DNA of 64,000 bases from Jeotgalibacillus salarius (GTDB taxonomy: Bacteria; Bacillota; Bacilli; Bacillales; Jeotgalibacillaceae), in the NCBI RefSeq assembly GCF_004405125.1, contig NZ_SORX01000004.1, forward strand, positions 1 through 64,000. Direction: 5' to 3'. The notes beneath the pieces were generated by a model. The model saw only the letters and a program-made list of their open reading frames with translations, did no database searches and was not told the origin of the DNA. Below are positions 21,044 to 30,493 of the stretch, piece by piece. Position numbers and translations under genes: made by a program. Numbering within the stretch: the stretch's first letter is position 1; each line of letters begins with the position of its first letter.

Positions 21044-21760
21044 ATGACAGAACAGCAGTTTTATGAACAGCTAAAAGCAAATGGCATCACGTTAAGCGAC
21101 ACTCAGCTTCAGCAGTTCAGCAAATATCATGAAATACTTGTTGAATGGAACGAAAAAATGAATCTGACAGCCATCACTGATCGTGAAGAAGTTTATTTAA
21201 AGCATTTTTACGACTCAATCACAGCTGCATTTTACATTGATTTCTCACAGCCGATGAGCATTTGTGATGTTGGAGCGGGTGCAGGTTTTCCGAGTATTCC
21301 CCTGAAAATCTGTTTTCCGCATCTAAAAGTTTCAATCGTTGATTCGTTAAATAAACGGATTACGTTTTTGAATCATTTAGCTGATGAGCTGAAGCTTGAA
21401 AATGTCCACTTTTTCCATGACCGCGCAGAGACGTTCGGGCAGAATCCTCAACATCGTGAACAGTATGATCTGGTTACAGCAAGAGCAGTTGCGAGATTAT
21501 CTGTCCTATCGGAGCTGTGTATGCCCCTTGTGAAAATGGGCGGACGCTTTGCAGCTATGAAAGGTGCAGGCGCTGCTGAAGAACTTTCCCAGGGGAAAAA
21601 AGCGATTACGATGCTCGGCGGAAAAGAAACAGCCGTTCATTCTTTCACACTTCCTGAAGAAGAAAGTGAGAGATCCGTAATTGTGGTGGAAAAAGCAAAA
21701 TCAACACCGAAGAAATATCCAAGAAAGCCGGGAACACCGAATAAATCTCCGCTTTCATAA
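21044..21760 (+). CDS. rsmG: 16S rRNA m7G527 methyltransferase RsmG
   Basis: 238 residues from the ATG at 21044, preceded by AAAGGAGAAC. The SAM-binding motif is [16 protein letters not shown], followed by [14 protein letters not shown]. It methylates G527 of 16S rRNA, and loss gives low-level streptomycin resistance in other bacteria. Part of the mnmG-rsmG-noc run. Confidence 0.96.
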   Translation: MTEQQFYEQLKANGITLSDTQLQQFSKYHEILVEWNEKMNLTAITDREEVYLKHFYDSITAAFYIDFSQPMSICDVGAGAGFPSIPLKICFPHLKVSIVDSLNKRITFLNHLADELKLENVHFFHDRAETFGQNPQHREQYDLVTARAVARLSVLSELCMPLVKMGGRFAAMKGAGAAEELSQGKKAITMLGGKETAVHSFTLPEEESERSVIVVEKAKSTPKKYPRKPGTPNKSPLS

Positions 21761-21796
21761 TGGCGTATAGTTTTTCATAAAGGGTGGTGTGTCTTG

Positions 21797-22666
21797 ATGA
21801 AGACTCCGTTTTCTCGGATCTTTGGCCTTGGTGATAAGGACGAGCCTGTTTCTCCTGAAACCACGGAAGAAAAAGAAGAAGTGAACCAAGAAGAAGTGAA
21901 ACAAATCGACATTCATCAGATTAAACCGAACCGTTTTCAGCCGAGAACGATTTTTGATGATGAAAAAATAGATGAGCTGGCACGAACCATTCATACACAC
22001 GGCATCATTCAGCCGATCGTTGTTCGCGAAAGCGATGACGGATCTTATGAAATTATTGCCGGTGAACGCAGATGGCGGGCGATGAAATCGCTCGAATGGA
22101 AAACCGTTCCCGCTATCGTGAAGAATATGAGTGATACGGAGACAGCATCTGTTGCTTTAATTGAAAACCTTCAGCGCGAAGAACTTTCTCCCGTGGAAGA
22201 AGCGATGGCTTACCAAAGGCTCCTGGATCTTCATGAATTGACACAAGAAGCCCTGGCACAGCGCCTTGGAAAAGGTCAGTCAACAGTCGCAAACAAGCTG
22301 CGTCTTTTAAAGCTGCCTGAATTTGTTCAGGAAAGCATTATTCAAAAAAAGATGACGGAGCGTCATGCACGTGCACTGATTCCTTTAAAAGATGCTGAGC
22401 TTCAGCATAAAGTAGCAGAAGAAATCATCGAACAGCACCTGAACGTGAAACAGACTGAGCAGCGCGTTCAGAAATTACTTGAGAAATCAGAGAATAAGCC
22501 AAAACCGAAGCGTAAGGCATTTAACAAAGATGTGCGGATTGCCGTCAATACGATCCGCCAGTCGCTTAGTATGATCTCTGACTCCGGTATGAAGCTGGAT
22601 TCTAAAGAAGAAGAGTATGATGATTACTATCAGATTACGATCAAGCTGCCTAAAAAGAAGAAGTAG
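21797..22666 (+). CDS. noc: Nucleoid occlusion protein Noc
   Basis: 289 residues from the ATG (an in-frame TTG lies one codon earlier). ParB-family fold: N-terminal amphipathic region [14 protein letters not shown], which in Noc anchors the protein at the membrane, CTP-binding motif [10 protein letters not shown], and a helix-turn-helix [20 protein letters not shown]. It binds Noc boxes and blocks Z-ring assembly over the nucleoid. A perfect Noc box is present in this window at 45928-45941. Confidence 0.95.
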   Translation: MKTPFSRIFGLGDKDEPVSPETTEEKEEVNQEEVKQIDIHQIKPNRFQPRTIFDDEKIDELARTIHTHGIIQPIVVRESDDGSYEIIAGERRWRAMKSLEWKTVPAIVKNMSDTETASVALIENLQREELSPVEEAMAYQRLLDLHELTQEALAQRLGKGQSTVANKLRLLKLPEFVQESIIQKKMTERHARALIPLKDAELQHKVAEEIIEQHLNVKQTEQRVQKLLEKSENKPKPKRKAFNKDVRIAVNTIRQSLSMISDSGMKLDSKEEEYDDYYQITIKLPKKKK

Positions 22667-22675
22667 ATTGATAGA

Positions 22676-22704
22676 GAAGCCCGCCTATGTGTGGGCTTTT
22701 TTTG
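22676..22704 (+). terminator. Terminator of noc
   Basis: AAGCCC pairs with GGGCTT and is followed by TTTTTTG, just after the noc stop codon. Confidence 0.8.
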
Positions 22705-22875
22705 TTTTGTGGGTGTTGCGGTTGTGCGGCTCGACGGTTGTAACACAAAACCTGGCCGTCACATGCCTGAACCCGGTCCCGCTAAACCAGCAGCGATGTC
22801 GCCCACACCCTGTTGGATGCTATCCAGAAACTTAAAGGCAGGTTTCCTAAGTGCATACAGTGCCGTTTGAGCGGA

Positions 22876-23000
22876 GTTGTCGCTGTTCCGGGGGAAGTGG
22901 TAGCGATTAATCTTCAACTTGTAGCGATCCACCCTGCAGCTTGTTGTGATTCCACCCAAGCATGTAGCCAGCCGTCCTTAACTTGTCGCTATCTCTGATT
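22876..23000 (+). repeat. 21-bp periodic array, TAGCGAT phrase
   Basis: Six degenerate units. The TCGCTGT/TAGCGAT core starts at 22880, 22901, 22923, 22944, 22965 and 22986, giving steps of 21, 22, 21, 21 and 21. Units begin TTGTnG. It lies between the noc terminator and soj. No function is known. Confidence 0.75.
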
Positions 23001-23107
23001 TCCGCACCAAATCCTCACAAAAAACAACCACTCTACTTTTCCAGACAATCTCTGTTAAAATAAACTTAATATTTTCATAGACCGAAGCATTCACAAAAAG
23101 GGGACGG

Positions 23108-23878
23108 GTGACACAAATGGGGCGAATGATTGCGATTGCGAATCAAAAAGGCGGTGTGGGCAAAACCACGACGGCTGTTAATGTCAGTGCATGTCTTGCT
23201 TATTTGGGAAAAAAGGTTTTACTCGTTGATGTGGATCCGCAGGGGAATGCGACAAGCGGTGTCGGCATCAACAAAGGGGATGTAGATGAGAGCATTTATG
23301 AAGTATTGATTGAAGATATTGCTGCTCACAGCGTCATCAGGGGTACGTCTGTTGAAAATCTGTATGCCATTCCTGCTACGATTTCTCTTGCGGGCGCGGA
23401 AATTGAACTTGTCTCGATGGTTTCCCGGGAAATAAGATTGAAAACAGCGCTTGAAAACGTTCAGCAGCAGTTTGATTATATTATTATTGACTGTCCGCCA
23501 TCTTTAGGAATGTTAACCATCAACGCACTGACTGCGTCAGATGCCTGCATCATTCCCGTACAGTGTGAATACTATGCGCTTGAAGGACTGAGCCAGCTGT
23601 TAAATACAGTACGGCTTGTGCAAAAACACCTGAATCATCACCTGCTCATTGACGGTGTGTTACTAACGATGCTTGATGCCAGGACAAACCTTGGTATTCA
23701 GGTCATCGGAGAAGTGAAAAAGTATTTCCAGGATAAAGTGTATCGTACAATCATCCCAAGAAATGTAAGATTAAGCGAAGCACCAAGTCACGGGCTGCCT
23801 GTCATTTTATATGATCCAAAGTCAAAGGGTGCCGAGGTATACCTCGAATTAGCAAAGGAAGTGATTAAAAATGGCTAA
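23108..23878 (+). CDS. soj: Chromosome partitioning ATPase Soj (ParA)
   Basis: 256 residues from GTG 23108; ATG 23117 gives the length usual for Soj. Deviant Walker A KGGVGKTTT with signature lysine, VDVDPQGNATSG, and Walker B DCPPSLG. It is a dynamic DNA-binding ATPase that works with Spo0J and influences DnaA activity. It overlaps spo0J by 8 bp. A near-perfect Noc box lies inside the gene at 23420-23433. Confidence 0.97.
   Translation: MTQMGRMIAIANQKGGVGKTTTAVNVSACLAYLGKKVLLVDVDPQGNATSGVGINKGDVDESIYEVLIEDIAAHSVIRGTSVENLYAIPATISLAGAEIELVSMVSREIRLKTALENVQQQFDYIIIDCPPSLGMLTINALTASDACIIPVQCEYYALEGLSQLLNTVRLVQKHLNHHLLIDGVLLTMLDARTNLGIQVIGEVKKYFQDKVYRTIIPRNVRLSEAPSHGLPVILYDPKSKGAEVYLELAKEVIKNG
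23420..23433. promoter_or_regulatory. Near-perfect Noc-binding site inside soj
   Basis: GTTTCCCGGGAAAT differs from the B. subtilis Noc consensus ATTTCCCGGGAAAT only at the first base. It is within the soj coding sequence. Confidence 0.6.
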
Positions 23879-24716
23879 AGGTTTAGGTAAAGGTGTAAGT
23901 AATCTTTTTAAAGATATGTCTTCTATTCATGATGAGCATGTTCAGCAGCTGTCTGTGAAAGATATCAGACCGAACCCTTATCAACCGAGAAAGATATTTG
24001 AAGAAACCCCGCTTGAGGAGCTGACGCATTCTGTAAAAGAGCATGGAATTTTGCAGCCGATCATTGTGCGTAAAAGTTTGAAAGGATTTGAAATTGTAGC
24101 CGGAGAACGCCGTTTCAGAGCAGCTAAAGCAGCTGATATGGCACACGTCCCGGCAGTTGTGCGTGATTTAAATGACCGTCAGATGATGGAGCTTTCAGTG
24201 CTTGAAAATTTACAAAGAGAAGATTTAACGCCTGTTGAAGAAGCGAAAGCCTATGAAACGCTGATGAATAAACTGCAGATTTCGCAGGAGGAGCTTGCTA
24301 AAAAAGTGGGGAAAAGCAGACCGCATATTGCCAATCACTTACGACTTCTACAGCTTTCTGACGGCATTCAAAAGAAGATGTCCCAAAGAAAACTATCAAT
24401 GGGCCATGGCCGTGCCCTTGCAGGATTAAAGGATCCTGAAGCAGCAGATCAGCTTGCAGAAAAAGTTGTGAAAGAAGGTCTGAATGTACGCCAGCTTGAG
24501 AAAATCATTCAGGAGGTCGGAAATACGCGCAAAGAAAAGCCGAAAACGAAACTCGATCCGCATTTAAAACAGCAGGAAACGGTTTTGAGAGAACGTTTTG
24601 GGACGAGCGTAGCGATAAAAAAAAGTAAAAATAAAGGCAAAATTGAAATTGAATTCATGTCTGAAGACGATCTTCAGCGAATTTTGACACTGCTGGGTGA
24701 TGAAAGCGCTGAGTGA
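23871..24716 (+). CDS. spo0J: Chromosome partitioning protein Spo0J (ParB)
   Basis: 281 residues. CTP-binding motif GERRFRAAKAA, helix-turn-helix ISQEELAKKVGKSRPHIANH, and a C-terminal dimerisation domain. It loads on parS and spreads as a clamp to recruit SMC. One perfect parS was found in the window, inside walK. None was found inside spo0J itself, where B. subtilis carries one. Confidence 0.97.
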   Translation: MAKGLGKGVSNLFKDMSSIHDEHVQQLSVKDIRPNPYQPRKIFEETPLEELTHSVKEHGILQPIIVRKSLKGFEIVAGERRFRAAKAADMAHVPAVVRDLNDRQMMELSVLENLQREDLTPVEEAKAYETLMNKLQISQEELAKKVGKSRPHIANHLRLLQLSDGIQKKMSQRKLSMGHGRALAGLKDPEAADQLAEKVVKEGLNVRQLEKIIQEVGNTRKEKPKTKLDPHLKQQETVLRERFGTSVAIKKSKNKGKIEIEFMSEDDLQRILTLLGDESAE

Positions 24717-24751
24717 ATTACCTGCTAATAGATAGAGAGAAGAAATGAGGG

Positions 24752-25474
24752 TTGAATTTGGTATTGTTGGGGACGCTTGTAAATGGACTGTTAATTATCC
24801 TCGGTACACTGATCGGAAAACTGCTTCACAGAATACCGGAGCGGATGAAAGCAACGGTCATGTCCGCGATTGGCCTGGCAGTTGTCGTTCTTGGGCTGCA
24901 AATGGGGCTTTCAAGCAACAACTACCTGGTTGTCATCATCAGTCTTGTGCTTGGAGCGGTCATCGGTGAATGGATGGGGCTTGATGACAAGTTAAATGCG
25001 ATGGGCAGATGGATCGAAAGAAAAGTCGGGTCAAAAGGGGAAACGAGCATTTCACAGGGATTTGTTACCGCAACTCTCATTTTTGTCATTGGCGCAATGG
25101 GTGTGATCGGTGCGCTGGACTCAGGGCTGCGCGGTGATCACCAGGTGCTGTTTACAAAATCTATTATTGATGGTTTTGTATCGATTATTTTAACGTCAAC
25201 ACTTGGCGTGGGCGTGTTGTTTTCTGCGATTCCGGTCGTGCTTTATCAGGGAGGTATCGCACTTTTTGCGACTCAGATTGATAAGTTTGTACCTGAAGTG
25301 CTGATGGATCAATTCATTGCTGAAATGACATCAGCAGGCGGCATCATGATTTTTGCGATCGGATTAAATCTGATTGGAATCACGAAAATCCGAGTGGCCA
25401 ACCTGCTCCCGGGAATTATGATCGTCGCGGCTATTGTGACAATTGTTCACCTATATGAAGCGTATGGGATGTAG
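24752..25474 (+). CDS. DUF554 family membrane protein
   Basis: 240 residues with about seven hydrophobic helices and the family's VNGLLIILGTLIGKLL start and GALDSGLRGDHQVLFTKSIIDG motif. It belongs to DUF554 (E. coli YqgA, B. subtilis YdfK), whose function is not established. TTG start. A second TTG at 24758 has better spacing from GAGGG. It converges on yyaC, and the two coding regions overlap tail-to-tail by 44 bp. Confidence 0.85.
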   Translation: MNLVLLGTLVNGLLIILGTLIGKLLHRIPERMKATVMSAIGLAVVVLGLQMGLSSNNYLVVIISLVLGAVIGEWMGLDDKLNAMGRWIERKVGSKGETSISQGFVTATLIFVIGAMGVIGALDSGLRGDHQVLFTKSIIDGFVSIILTSTLGVGVLFSAIPVVLYQGGIALFATQIDKFVPEVLMDQFIAEMTSAGGIMIFAIGLNLIGITKIRVANLLPGIMIVAAIVTIVHLYEAYGM

Positions 25475-26045
25475 CTAATTTTTTACGGAAAAGAATATTG
25501 GAAAAATGGATCGCATCAGTAATTTTTGAGGCCATTTCATTTACCAGGTAAAGGCGTGTATTTTGCAGCATCGCATGCTCCATGAATCCGCCGGCGTTCA
25601 CAATCCCGGTAATATGCATATCGCCGACTGGCGGCAGCTGTTTTTGAACCCCTGCACCAGGGAAAATCGGTCCTTCCCCGACTTCAATGTAACCGATATT
25701 GCGGAATTGACCGAGACACGCATCAATCGCTACTACAAATGCATCTTCATATTCCATACGGATTTTTTCAGCAGTTTCTGCCAGATTCAGTGCGTGAACA
25801 GGATCTTTTAATGTCCCATGCAGTTCGAAAAATGGAAGTTTTCTCTTTTCAAGCAGTGATCCGGTCAGTGGACCGAGTGAATCACCGGTTGAACGGTCAG
25901 TTCCTATACATACATAGACAATCGGGCGGTCAACGGGATATTTTGAAGCCAGTGTACGTGCAAGTCTATGCGGGGTCATGTGGTCCTCTAAATGACTGCG
26001 GCAGCTTGTATGTGTGTATTGACTTGGTGGTATCGCTTCGTTCAT
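25431..26045 (-). CDS. yyaC: Spore protease-like protein YyaC (DUF1256)
   Basis: 204 residues. The domain begins at IVYVCIGTDRSTGDSLGPLTG, the hallmark of the YyaC family related to the germination protease GPR, and includes ELHGTLKDPVHALNL and VVAIDACLG. The gene is conserved near spo0J in spore formers and is expressed in the forespore in B. subtilis. It is convergent with the DUF554 gene and divergent from mscS. Confidence 0.9.
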   Translation of the reverse strand: MNEAIPPSQYTHTSCRSHLEDHMTPHRLARTLASKYPVDRPIVYVCIGTDRSTGDSLGPLTGSLLEKRKLPFFELHGTLKDPVHALNLAETAEKIRMEYEDAFVVAIDACLGQFRNIGYIEVGEGPIFPGAGVQKQLPPVGDMHITGIVNAGGFMEHAMLQNTRLYLVNEMASKITDAIHFSNILFRKKLATSHTLHIGEQLSQ

Positions 26046-26117
26046 GATAGCCAGCTCCTCTCACTTCTACAGTATGGGCAAAGCACTATTTTTTATTCTG
26101 TTAATTCATTATATAAT

Positions 26118-26147
26118 ACATTTTGTTCTTTTTAAAGAACAAAATGT
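26118..26147. promoter_or_regulatory. Perfect 14-bp inverted repeat between yyaC and mscS
   Basis: ACATTTTGTTCTTT and AAAGAACAAAATGT are separated by TT, followed on the plus strand by TTTTTC. It lies between two divergent genes, where no transcript is expected to end, so it may be an operator or a cruciform. Confidence 0.6.
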
Positions 26148-26239
26148 TTTTCTTCTTATAATTTGGAGAAAAAATTGAACGCTGATAAAATAAAGAATAG
26201 CTTGATATGATTTTTTAAAGAAAACAGGAAGTGATCTGT

Positions 26240-27163
26240 ATGGAAAACGATACACCTATAGAAGAAGCGGTGGATATTGGCGCTTTTGCACGTGCATGGG
26301 AGTCTATCATTGCTTATCTCACAGATGAAGCAGTCTGGATTTCATTTGGATTGACTGCGATAAAAATTATTCTGATCATCGTGATTGCAGGAATTGTGGT
26401 CCGGGTCGTAAAAAAAGTAATTGTAAATGTTTTTAAGGTGCGTGCCCGTGGACCTGTACAGGTATCGGCCCGACGAGAAAATACGCTGCTTAAGCTGCTG
26501 CAGAATGTTGTTTCCTATGTCGTTTACTTTATAGCTGTTTTAGCAGTACTCTCTGCATTTGAAATCGATGTGCGTGGGTTGATTGCAGGTGCTGGTATCA
26601 TTGGTCTTGCAGTTGGTTTCGGTGCACAGAACCTTGTGCGGGATATTATTACCGGATTCTTTATTATTTTTGAAGACCAGTTTTCAGTAGGAGACTACGT
26701 GAGAATCGGTCAGGCAGAAGGACACGTTGAAGAGATTGGTCTTCGCACGACGAAAATTAAGAGCTGGACCGGGGAACTTCATATTTTTCCTAATGGAATC
26801 ATTACAGAGGTAACGAATTACTCGATCCATAACAGTGTAGCTGTCGTGGATATCAGTATTGCTTACGAAGAAGACGTTGAGAAGGCTGAACAGGCGCTGC
26901 GAGAGTTCTGCGATTCATTGGAAGGAAAATACGAAGAGATTCTAATGAAGCCTGAATTACTCGGAATTCAGACCCTGGGTGCCTCAGATGTCGTGATGAG
27001 AATCATTGCTGAGACTCAGCCGATGAAGCACTGGTATATTGCCAGGGAGCTTCGCCGTGAAATAAAACAACATCTTGATACACTTGGTATCGAAATTCCG
27101 TTCCCTCGTATGGTAATGTATTCGAGAGAAGAAGCCGTCGGAGAGCAGGACGGACAAAAATAA
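26240..27163 (+). CDS. Small-conductance mechanosensitive channel MscS family protein
   Basis: 307 residues from the ATG at 26240 preceded by AGGAAGTG. There are three membrane helices; the pore helix is glycine/alanine-rich (GLIAGAGIIGLAVGFGAQNLV). The beta domain holds FEDQFSVGDYVRIG. It releases solutes on hypo-osmotic shock. Gene order mscS-yyzM-ychF is common in Bacillales. Confidence 0.92.
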   Translation: MENDTPIEEAVDIGAFARAWESIIAYLTDEAVWISFGLTAIKIILIIVIAGIVVRVVKKVIVNVFKVRARGPVQVSARRENTLLKLLQNVVSYVVYFIAVLAVLSAFEIDVRGLIAGAGIIGLAVGFGAQNLVRDIITGFFIIFEDQFSVGDYVRIGQAEGHVEEIGLRTTKIKSWTGELHIFPNGIITEVTNYSIHNSVAVVDISIAYEEDVEKAEQALREFCDSLEGKYEEILMKPELLGIQTLGASDVVMRIIAETQPMKHWYIARELRREIKQHLDTLGIEIPFPRMVMYSREEAVGEQDGQK

Positions 27164-27192
27164 AAGTGTCAAAGGAAGAGGAGGCGTTCTGT

Positions 27193-27390
27193 TTGGAAGA
27201 GAAAGAATTTGGTCTGAATGACGTCGTCGAAATGAAAAAACCCCATCCGTGCGGAGTGAACCAGTGGAAGGTGATCCGGATGGGTATGGATATCAGAATT
27301 AAATGTGAAGGCTGTTCTCACAGCGTCATGATTCCCCGCAAGGAATTTTCCCGTAAAATGAAGAAAGTACTTGTGAGGCATGAAGAATAA
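27193..27390 (+). CDS. yyzM: DUF951 family protein YyzM
   Basis: 66 residues from a TTG at 27193, preceded by AGAGGAGGCG; a GTG at 27166 is in frame but less well placed. Signature DVVEMKKPHPCGVNQWKV and IKCEGCSHSVMIPRKEF, with a Cys pair that may bind zinc. It is a conserved small protein upstream of ychF in Firmicutes, function unknown. Confidence 0.9.
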   Translation: MEEKEFGLNDVVEMKKPHPCGVNQWKVIRMGMDIRIKCEGCSHSVMIPRKEFSRKMKKVLVRHEE

Positions 27391-27412
27391 GCAGTTTTAA
27401 TAAATGGAGAAG

Positions 27413-27450
27413 GCCGTATAGGATCATGAATGATCTTATGCGGTTTTTTT
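27413..27450 (+). terminator. Terminator of mscS-yyzM
   Basis: CCGTATAGGATCAT pairs imperfectly with ATGATCTTATGCGG and is followed by a run of eight T. Confidence 0.88.
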
Positions 27451-27475
27451 TGAGCCTACCGGCTAAGGAGAATTT

Positions 27476-27660
27476 ACGGTCATATCCGGGAAATCCCAGG
27501 TCAGATTGTAATTGATTTCGGTTCACAATTTTGGGATTTAAGGTCATATCCGTGTCTGGGCTGAGATTTCGGATCATATTCCATTATTTTCAGGTCGTTT
27601 AAACCTGGTTGCGGGTCATATTCGGACAAACTCAGGTCGCATCGCCTGTCACACTACACG
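27476..27660 (+). repeat. 21-bp periodic array, GGTCATAT phrase
   Basis: Eight units beginning GGTC or a close variant. The reference T lies at 27480, 27501, 27522, 27544, 27574, 27595, 27615 and 27636. Steps are mostly 20-22 with one of 30. It sits between the yyzM terminator and ychF. Confidence 0.75.
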
Positions 27661-27766
27661 CTCATACTCTTGTATTTATAATCGTAACTCTATATAATTG
27701 TGTGAGGTTTGAATATGACACGTCACATGAATATGTTTCTAATAGAAGATTCAAGGAGTGAACGAA

Positions 27767-28867
27767 ATGGCTTTAACAGCTGGAATTGTAGGTTTGCCAA
27801 ACGTTGGGAAGTCTACTTTATTTAATGCAATTACAAAAGCAGGTGCTGAATCTGCAAACTATCCGTTCTGTACGATTGACCCGAACGTCGGAATCGTTGA
27901 AGTGCCGGATCACCGTTTGAACAAGCTGACTGAGCTTGTTCAACCGAAGAAAACTGTTCCGACTGCTTTCGAATTTACTGATATCGCCGGCATTGTAAAA
28001 GGCGCAAGTAAAGGTGAAGGTCTCGGAAATAAATTCCTTTCACATATCCGTGAAGTAGATGCGATTGTTCAGGTTGTGCGCTGCTTTGCAGACGACAATA
28101 TCACACACGTTTCAGGAAAAGTGGATCCGATTGATGATATCGAAGTCATCAACCTTGAACTGATTCTGGCTGATCTTGAAGCAATCGATAAGCGTATTGG
28201 CCGCGTGACTAAAATGGCGAAGCAGAAAGACAAAGAAGCAGTCATCGAAATGACCGTACTTGAAAAAATCAAGGAAGCGCTTGAAAATAATCAGGCTGCA
28301 CGAACGGTTGAACTGAATGAAGAACAGGCTAAAATTGCAAAAGGTCTCCACCTTTTAACAGGTAAGCCGATGCTTTATGCAGCAAACGTAAGTGAAGATG
28401 AAATCGCAGACCCTTCAGATAACGAATACGTACAGCGCGTTCGTGAATTCGCAAAAGAAGATAATGCAGAAGTGATCGTTGTCTGTGCGAAAATTGAAGA
28501 AGAAATTGCTGAGCTTGATGAAGATGAAAAAGCCATGTTCCTTTCTGAGCTTAACATTGAAGAATCAGGCCTTGACCAGCTGATCCGTGCAACATATGAT
28601 CTGCTTGGCCTTGCTACTTACTTTACAGCTGGCGTTCAGGAAGTCCGCGCATGGACATTCCGTCACGGTATGAAAGCACCTCAGTGTGCCGGCGTCATTC
28701 ACACTGATTTCGAACGCGGGTTCATTCGTGCAGAAACCGTTTCTTATGACGATCTTATCAAGTCGGGCGGTATGTCACCAGCGAAAGAAGCCGGTAAAGT
28801 ACGCCTTGAAGGTAAAGAGTATATTGTAAAAGACGGAGATGTCATTCACTTCCGTTTTAACGTATAA
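27767..28867 (+). CDS. ychF: Ribosome-associated ATPase YchF/OLA1
   Basis: 366 residues from the ATG at 27767 (GTG 27758 is in frame), the exact family length. G1 [18 protein letters not shown]3 [16 protein letters not shown], and a noncanonical G4 region (AANVSED), which explains preference for ATP. C-terminal TGS domain. It binds ribosomes and acts in stress and redox responses in other bacteria. Confidence 0.96.
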   Translation: MALTAGIVGLPNVGKSTLFNAITKAGAESANYPFCTIDPNVGIVEVPDHRLNKLTELVQPKKTVPTAFEFTDIAGIVKGASKGEGLGNKFLSHIREVDAIVQVVRCFADDNITHVSGKVDPIDDIEVINLELILADLEAIDKRIGRVTKMAKQKDKEAVIEMTVLEKIKEALENNQAARTVELNEEQAKIAKGLHLLTGKPMLYAANVSEDEIADPSDNEYVQRVREFAKEDNAEVIVVCAKIEEEIAELDEDEKAMFLSELNIEESGLDQLIRATYDLLGLATYFTAGVQEVRAWTFRHGMKAPQCAGVIHTDFERGFIRAETVSYDDLIKSGGMSPAKEAGKVRLEGKEYIVKDGDVIHFRFNV

Positions 28868-28878
28868 GAAATGTTACA

Positions 28879-28907
28879 GCCTCCGGGAGAAATTCCGGAG
28901 GTTTTAC
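28879..28907 (+). terminator. Terminator of ychF
   Basis: CCTCCGG pairs with CCGGAGG and is followed by TTTTAC. Confidence 0.78.
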
Positions 28908-28918
28908 TTTGGTTTCTG

Positions 28919-29062
28919 AATAGGTCAAATGACATGATTCTGCGAACGACTGATGTTTTTCTTTGAACATGCCCTGATTTTCTTGGGACCACTCCCTCTA
29001 TTCTCTGAACCAACAGCTTTTTTCTCCGAACCAGCCACACCACATGTTTCTAAGAACAAATA
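28919..29062 (-). repeat. 21-bp periodic array, TTC family, copy at 28.9 kb
   Basis: Read on the minus strand. TTC-type positions are 29056, 29030, 29009, 28988 (TCC), 28967 and 28946, with steps of 26, 21, 21, 21 and 21. The GACCTA cap begins at 28926, 20 bp after the last unit. Units read GTTCnnAGAAAA. Confidence 0.85.
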
Positions 29063-29172
29063 CCTCTCACCTCCAGCTGGACAACGCCCCCTCAATCCAT
29101 TACAATAAATAAGAACAAATGTTCTATTTCTGTTTGGGGAAGAACAGGAATCTCTAAATCACATTGTTACTC

Positions 29173-29201
29173 TTGTCCAATAGATTTTGATGTGCTATAA
29201 T
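29173..29201 (+). promoter_or_regulatory. rpsF operon promoter (sigma-A)
   Basis: TTGTCC (29173-29178), 17-bp spacer, TATAAT (29196-29201). Confidence 0.85.
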
Positions 29202-29210
29202 GTATCCTTG

Positions 29211-29287
29211 TGAGTAATAGAATTCATTTATTACTCCTTGTTTCCTGACAGCAGGAGACCGCATAGACCATAAGGAGGTGAAAACCG
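29211..29287 (+). promoter_or_regulatory. Structured rpsF leader, possibly S6:S18-responsive
   Basis: GAGTAATA pairs with TATTACTC, followed by a small CCTG/CAGG hairpin and GACCG before the AAGGAGGTG ribosome-binding site. In many bacteria the S6-S18 complex represses rpsF through a leader hairpin. The position fits, but I cannot confirm the consensus by eye. Confidence 0.4.
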
Positions 29288-29578
29288 ATGAGAAAGTACG
29301 AAATTATGTACATTGTCCGTCCGGACGTTGATGAGGATCAAAAGAAAGCTGTAAATGAGCGTTTCGCAGAAATCCTTACTTCAAATGGAGCGGAAATCAT
29401 CGAGTCAAAAGAGTGGGGTAAGCGTAGATTTGCTTTTGAAATCAACGAGTACCGTGAAGGATTTTACCAGATCGTTAAGTTGAGCTCAGGTTCTGAAGCT
29501 ATCAACGAATTCGACCGTCTGGCTAAGATCAGCGATGATATCGTTCGCCACATGACGATTCGCGAAGAAGATAACTAA
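29288..29578 (+). CDS. rpsF: 30S ribosomal protein S6
   Basis: 96 residues, [17 protein letters not shown] start and [12 protein letters not shown] core, standard length. It is a ribosomal platform protein that pairs with S18. First gene of rpsF-ssb-rpsR, with AAGGAGGTG ahead of the ATG. Confidence 0.97.
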   Translation: MRKYEIMYIVRPDVDEDQKKAVNERFAEILTSNGAEIIESKEWGKRRFAFEINEYREGFYQIVKLSSGSEAINEFDRLAKISDDIVRHMTIREEDN

Positions 29579-29648
29579 TCTCTAAAATATAGTTCCTTGC
29601 AAGAGCCGGTCCATACCAGCTCTCGCAAAAATAAAGGAGTTGGTTCTG

Positions 29649-30167
29649 ATGATGAATCGAGTCGTATTAGTCGGTCGATTAACGAAGGATCCGGACTTGC
29701 GCTATACGCCAAGCGGTGTAGCAGTTGCAACATTCACACTCGCTGTCAATCGTGCTTTCACGAACCAGCAGGGAGACCGTGAAGCGGATTTTATTAACTG
29801 CGTTGTCTGGAGACGTCCAGCTGAAAACGTAGCAAACTTCCTTAAAAAAGGAAGCCTTGCAGGCGTTGATGGACGCATTCAGACGCGAAGCTATGAGAAC
29901 CAGGAAGGCAAACGCGTGTATGTCACTGAAGTGAATGCAGAAAGTGTTCAATTCCTGGAGCCGAAGAACGCTTCAGGCGGCGGCCAGTCCGGCGGCGGAA
30001 GCAATCAAGGGTATCAGGACAATAATAACTTCGGTCAGAATCAACCGCGTGAAAACCAAAGTAATCAAGGCAACCAGAACAATCAGAACTACACAAGAGT
30101 GGACAAGGACCCATTCTCAAATGACGGTCAGCCGATCGACATTTCAGATGATGATCTGCCATTCTAA
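29649..30167 (+). CDS. ssb: Single-stranded DNA-binding protein SsbA
   Basis: 172 residues from ATG 29649 (TTG 29640 is in frame). N-terminal OB fold ([20 protein letters not shown]), a Gly/Asn/Gln-rich linker, and the C-terminal acidic tip DISDDDLPF that recruits replication and repair partners. Cotranscribed between rpsF and rpsR. Confidence 0.97.
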   Translation: MMNRVVLVGRLTKDPDLRYTPSGVAVATFTLAVNRAFTNQQGDREADFINCVVWRRPAENVANFLKKGSLAGVDGRIQTRSYENQEGKRVYVTEVNAESVQFLEPKNASGGGQSGGGSNQGYQDNNNFGQNQPRENQSNQGNQNNQNYTRVDKDPFSNDGQPIDISDDDLPF

Positions 30168-30212
30168 AAAGTGTAGCACTATAAAAATTTAAACAAGAAG
30201 GAGGGGAATCCC

Positions 30213-30449
30213 ATGGCAGGAGGACGCAGAGGCGGTAAGCGTCGTAAAAAGGTGTGTTACTTTACTTCAAACGGTATTACACACATCGATTATAAAGACG
30301 TTGACCTACTAAGAAAGTTTATCTCAGAGCGTGGAAAAATTCTTCCACGTCGTGTAACTGGAACAAGCGCTAAGTATCAGCGCAGACTGACAGTTGCAGT
30401 TAAGCGCGCACGTACAATGGCGCTACTACCATTCGTTTCTGGCGAATAA
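30213..30449 (+). CDS. rpsR: 30S ribosomal protein S18
   Basis: 78 residues, basic N-terminus [17 protein letters not shown] and the [16 protein letters not shown] core. Ribosome-binding site AAGGAGGGG. A strong terminator follows. Confidence 0.97.
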   Translation: MAGGRRGGKRRKKVCYFTSNGITHIDYKDVDLLRKFISERGKILPRRVTGTSAKYQRRLTVAVKRARTMALLPFVSGE

Positions 30450-30457
30450 TAGAGCGT

Positions 30458-30493
30458 AAAGCTGTCGGCCTTTTGGTCAGACAGCTTTTTTTA
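30458..30493 (+). terminator. Terminator of rpsF-ssb-rpsR
   Basis: AAAGCTGTC pairs with GACAGCTTT, with an inner GGCC/GGTC pairing, followed by a T-run. Confidence 0.9.

Noticed and set aside
22876-23000. CRISPR array interpretation of the short-period arrays
   Set aside because: Units are directly adjacent without spacers, too short and too variable, and no cas genes are present.
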